Source: Paraburkholderia metrosideri (lineage in GTDB: Bacteria; Pseudomonadota; Gammaproteobacteria; Burkholderiales; Burkholderiaceae). From it: 64,000 nt of DNA. Positions within the stretch are counted from its first letter, which is position 1. Every line of letters starts with the position of its first letter. The position numbers and the translations under genes are program-made. The stretch is from contig NZ_CAJHCP010000004.1 in the NCBI RefSeq assembly GCF_904848625.1, positions 310,001 through 374,000 on the forward strand, in the 5' to 3' direction. Below the pieces are notes generated by a model, which was not told where the DNA came from, did not search any database, and saw nothing but the letters and a program-made list of their open reading frames with translations. Shown here one piece after another: positions 61,439 to 64,000 of the stretch.

Positions 61439-61975
61439 TCAACCTGGACGCCGGAATTCGTTCTCGACCCACGCCGCCGCGCTAGCCTTGCTCAGTTTGA
61501 AGTTCGGCGCGACCTGCACCTGCGCGATCTGTTCGCCGAAATGATCCAGCGCGCTCAGCAGCGCGTAGGGCTCGTCTTCGTCGGGGATGATGTCCAGCGT
61601 GATGTCGAGTTCGTCGTTACCATCTGCACTGGCGACCCGCACTTCCTTATGCAACTGCGCACGCAGTTGCTGCTCGTGACGCCGCAGCACTTCCGACGCG
61701 GTCTTCACCAGCGTGTTGAACGCCGACGTGTCGAGCGGCTTCGGGTCTTTCTTGTTGCGGCCCATGGTCCACGGGCCGACGAGCGCGGGTTCGGCCTCGC
61801 CGTCCTTGATCATTGCGACGGCCCAGCCTTCGTCGTCTTCGTTCTTGATGACGCGGGCGGTCCAGCCGTCGTCGCGCCACAGGCGCGCTCCGTGCACGCT
61901 TTCGTCCATCTCGGACGAGCCTTCCGTCGTGAAATCTTCAGCGGGATCGGACGATGGAAGGGGTGTATCGGTCAT
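61439..61975 (-). CDS. acidic hypothetical protein
   Basis: This 178-residue soluble acidic protein has a disordered-looking N-terminus (TDTPLPSSDPAEDFTTEGSSEMDE). A folded part follows: ARLWRDDGWTARVIKNEDDEGWAVAMIKDGEAEPALVGPWTMG, then LVKTASEVLRRHEQQLRAQLH and ELDITLDIIPDEDEPYALLSALDHFGEQIAQVQV. No signal peptide or catalytic motif was found. The start at 61975 is preceded by a weak site; an in-frame start at 62011 is possible. It is not assigned to a family. Confidence 0.75.
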   Translation of the reverse strand: MTDTPLPSSDPAEDFTTEGSSEMDESVHGARLWRDDGWTARVIKNEDDEGWAVAMIKDGEAEPALVGPWTMGRNKKDPKPLDTSAFNTLVKTASEVLRRHEQQLRAQLHKEVRVASADGNDELDITLDIIPDEDEPYALLSALDHFGEQIAQVQVAPNFKLSKASAAAWVENEFRRPG

Positions 61976-62172
61976 GACAGGTTTACTCACGTTCGCGGGG
62001 CAGAAACACATCTCAAGGCCGCAATTCTACCTGTCCCGAGCGCCGCGGCCCTCGCCCCCTGACGAACGGACAAGCCACACTGCGCCAATCTTCAATCAGC
62101 TTTCAATCTTTCGCAAAGCGTAATTTTCTCTTTCATTATTTTTGAAACTTATAAAACCATTACAAAAACCAT

Positions 62173-62198
62173 AAAAAAACGCGGCCCGAAAGCCGCGT
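62173..62198 (-). terminator. orphan minus-strand terminator-like hairpin
   Basis: ACGCGGC and GCCGCGT (7-bp stem, 6-base loop) are followed on the minus strand by a run of T. No coding gene ends before it on that strand; it lies upstream of the hypothetical gene that starts at 61975. Confidence 0.6.
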
Positions 62199-62411
62199 AT
62201 AAAAGATGAAAAAGACACCCTCGGTCAAAAGGGTAAGGCGAATTGTAGAGCCGTAATTGCGCCGGATAGTTGCTTAGTTTCGTAAGATTGCATTGCAAAA
62301 AACAGAATGAATCCCGCACCTCCGCGTAATGCGCTGCAACACCCGTCTCATCAAGGCCTGCGCGTACCGTAGCGACTGAGCAACGCGCCGGCCCTTGACA
62401 GGGCGTCGAGT

Positions 62412-62445
62412 AAAAAACGGTTAAACCGATTTTTTCTTTATTTTT
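62412..62445 (+). terminator. orphan plus-strand terminator-like hairpin in the porin leader
   Basis: AAAAAACGG and CCGATTTTTT pair around TTAAA with one bulged base, and the T run continues (CTTTATTTTT). It lies 178 bases upstream of the porin start, where no plus-strand gene ends. Together with the hairpin at 62173 it brackets a non-coding stretch of about 210 bases. Confidence 0.45.
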
Positions 62446-62623
62446 CCGCACTTACACCGATCAAATTCGTTTTTACAGATTCAAAAATACATTGTTGCGC
62501 CAGACACGATTAAATATTCGAATAGTGCGAATAGACTTCGCAACGAGCCGTCGGGCTGCCGGAGTAATAAGCGGTAAGCACTGGCTTGCGATTCCCCTTG
62601 CACTGTCACGGAGTTATCTGAAT

Positions 62624-63775
62624 ATGAAAAAAATCGTCATCGCAGCGAGCCTCTTCAGCGCATTCGCCATCACCGCTCACGCACAAAGCAGCGTCACGCT
62701 GTACGGCACGCTCGACGCGGGCCTCGTCTACTCGAACAACCAGGGCGGTCACAGCAACTGGCAACAAAGCAGCGGCTCGGTGTCGAATACGTACTTCGGC
62801 CTGCGCGGCAGCGAAGACCTCGGCGCTGGTCTGCATGCCATCTTCACGTTGGAAAGCGGCTTCAACATCAACAACGGTCAGAACACGGAAAGCAGCACGT
62901 TGTTCAATCGTCAGGCTTTCGTCGGACTGAAGAGCGACCAGTACGGTGCGCTGACGCTAGGCCGTCAATATGACTCCGTGGTCGACTATCTCGCGCCGCT
63001 GTCGGCAGCGGGCGCGGGCTACGGCAATAACCTGGCGGCTCACCCGTTCGACAACGACAACCTCGACAATTCGTTCTCGGTCAGAAACGCCGTGAAGTAC
63101 ACGAGCGCGGATTACGCGGGTCTGAAGTTCGGTGGCCTGTATGGCTTCAGCAATTCGGCCGGCGAGTTCTCGAACAACCGTGCATGGAGCGCGGGCGCTT
63201 CGTACGACAACGGTCCGTTGAGCGTCGCGGCCGCTTATCTGCAACTGAACCAGTCGGGCAGCATGAACCTGAACGGCGCGATCACACAAGGCGACGGCAC
63301 CGCGCAGATCGCGGCGAACCTGCAACGCACGTTCGGCGCGGGCATCAATTACACGTATGGTCCGGCTACGGCGGGCTTCGTGTACACGCATACGCAACTC
63401 GACGGCATCACCGGCGTGGACGTTGGCGGCGCGACGCTGCCGGGCGTCGCAGGCACGAACCTGCATCTGGACAACTACGAGTTGAATGGCCGCTACGCAC
63501 TCACGCCCGCATTGAGCCTCGCGGCATCGTATACGTTCACCGACGGCAAGATGACCGGCTCGAACGGCTCGGGCGATCCGAAGTGGCACACGGTATCGCT
63601 GCAAAGCGATTACTCGCTGAGCAAGCGAACCGATGTGTATGTGGAAGGCGTGTATCAGCATGCATCGGGTGAGCTCGGCGACTTCGGCGCAAACGTGGCC
63701 TCCATCAACACGCTAGCGCCGTCGAGCACCGGCAACCAGGTTGCGGCGGCGGTTGGCTTGCGTCACCGCTTCTAG
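62624..63775 (+). CDS. Gram-negative porin, Burkholderia OmpC-like (Porin_4 family)
   Basis: This is a 383-residue outer-membrane porin. The signal peptide (KKIVIAASLFSAFAITAHA-Q) is followed by SSVTLYGTLDAGLVYSNNQGGHSNW; internal motifs FGLRGSEDLGAGLHAIFTLESGF, LGRQYDSVVDYLAPLS and the terminal GLRHRF are standard. It is a paralogue of the porin at 135-1289, differing mostly in surface-loop regions. The ATG at 62624 starts the signal peptide and has GGAG 11 bases upstream; 44 in-frame codons before it are not protein-like. The long AT-rich upstream region with two hairpins suggests regulated expression. Confidence 0.93.
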   Translation: MKKIVIAASLFSAFAITAHAQSSVTLYGTLDAGLVYSNNQGGHSNWQQSSGSVSNTYFGLRGSEDLGAGLHAIFTLESGFNINNGQNTESSTLFNRQAFVGLKSDQYGALTLGRQYDSVVDYLAPLSAAGAGYGNNLAAHPFDNDNLDNSFSVRNAVKYTSADYAGLKFGGLYGFSNSAGEFSNNRAWSAGASYDNGPLSVAAAYLQLNQSGSMNLNGAITQGDGTAQIAANLQRTFGAGINYTYGPATAGFVYTHTQLDGITGVDVGGATLPGVAGTNLHLDNYELNGRYALTPALSLAASYTFTDGKMTGSNGSGDPKWHTVSLQSDYSLSKRTDVYVEGVYQHASGELGDFGANVASINTLAPSSTGNQVAAAVGLRHRF

Positions 63776-63826
63776 GTTTTCCGCTGCACGGCGAGCCACC
63801 CGGACTCACCGGTTTGCGCTGTGATC

Positions 63827-63863
63827 AAACCCGCGCGTGACACGATCACGTCGCGGGTTTTTT
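63827..63863 (+). terminator. terminator of the second porin gene
   Basis: AAACCCGCG and CGCGGGTTT (with inner CGTGA/TCACG pairing) are followed by TTTTTT, 51 bases after the porin stop. Confidence 0.85.
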
Positions 63864-64000
63864 CATGCGCTTAACACGTTCGATACAGCGGTCGCGGTGT
63901 CGCATCGTGATCGCGGATAGCGAATCGGGTAGTGACCGCGCTGATAGGTGGTGGGTATACTGACTCTGGCCGCTTCTCTTGCCGCCATGCTTGCATGTCG

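Overview
The window looks like chromosomal DNA of a Burkholderiaceae bacterium, most likely Paraburkholderia or Burkholderia. The evidence is high GC, two Burkholderia-type trimeric porins (135-1289 and 62624-63775) whose signal peptides end in AHA-Q before SSVTLYG, and a gene repertoire typical of soil or plant-associated members of that group. No rRNA, tRNA or CRISPR array was seen. Names rest on motifs and remembered family sequences, because no search could be run.

0-11.5 kb: a porin; a FecCD-type iron/siderophore ABC importer with a Fur-box-like sequence just upstream; a divergent OmpR-type two-component system; an MsbA-like ABC exporter; a lipoprotein with the guanyl-RNase (RNase Sa) fold that lacks two of three catalytic residues; an 8-bp minisatellite; and a sugar-efflux-like MFS pump.

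11.5-17.5 kb is the accessory part. Degenerate IS5-like and IS66 transposase fragments are followed by an AT-rich gap and a co-directional cassette of three genes I do not recognise (278, 813 and 102 aa). The 813-aa protein carries a nucleotidyltransferase-like GG...DxD signature, and the 102-aa protein is a single-pass membrane protein. This is the best candidate here for an undescribed system.

17.5-22.4 kb: LysE exporter, MocR/GabR-type regulator, divergent omega-amino acid:pyruvate aminotransferase, a histone-H1-like basic protein and a small hypothetical. 22.5-37.9 kb: one long minus-strand operon for nicotinate uptake and degradation by the reductive route. It holds NicAB-type nicotinate dehydrogenase, 6-hydroxynicotinate reductase, enamidase, a Liv-type ABC transporter (with LivH and LivM fused), two DUF1185 paralogues and a UPF0280 protein. 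A TetR regulator is divergent, with an 18-bp palindrome between.

37.9-43.7 kb: beta-ketoadipate genes pcaIJ and pcaBDC with a divergent LysR regulator. 43.8-51.3 kb: folE, a DedA-rhodanese fusion, a diguanylate cyclase, then a phosphate/polyphosphate group (CHAD protein, PiT transporter behind a Pho-box-like sequence, PPK2). 51.5-56.8 kb: VOC protein, HtrA-like protease, gamma-glutamyltranspeptidase, DHA2-type drug pump. 57.0-60.4 kb: a tight four-gene operon (sugar-nucleotidyltransferase-like cytidylyltransferase, flippase-like membrane protein, 2OG-Fe(II) oxygenase, CDP-alcohol phosphatidyltransferase) that looks like synthesis of an unidentified modified phospholipid. 60.6-64 kb: two hypothetical proteins and a second porin, preceded by a non-coding stretch with two outward-facing terminator-like hairpins.
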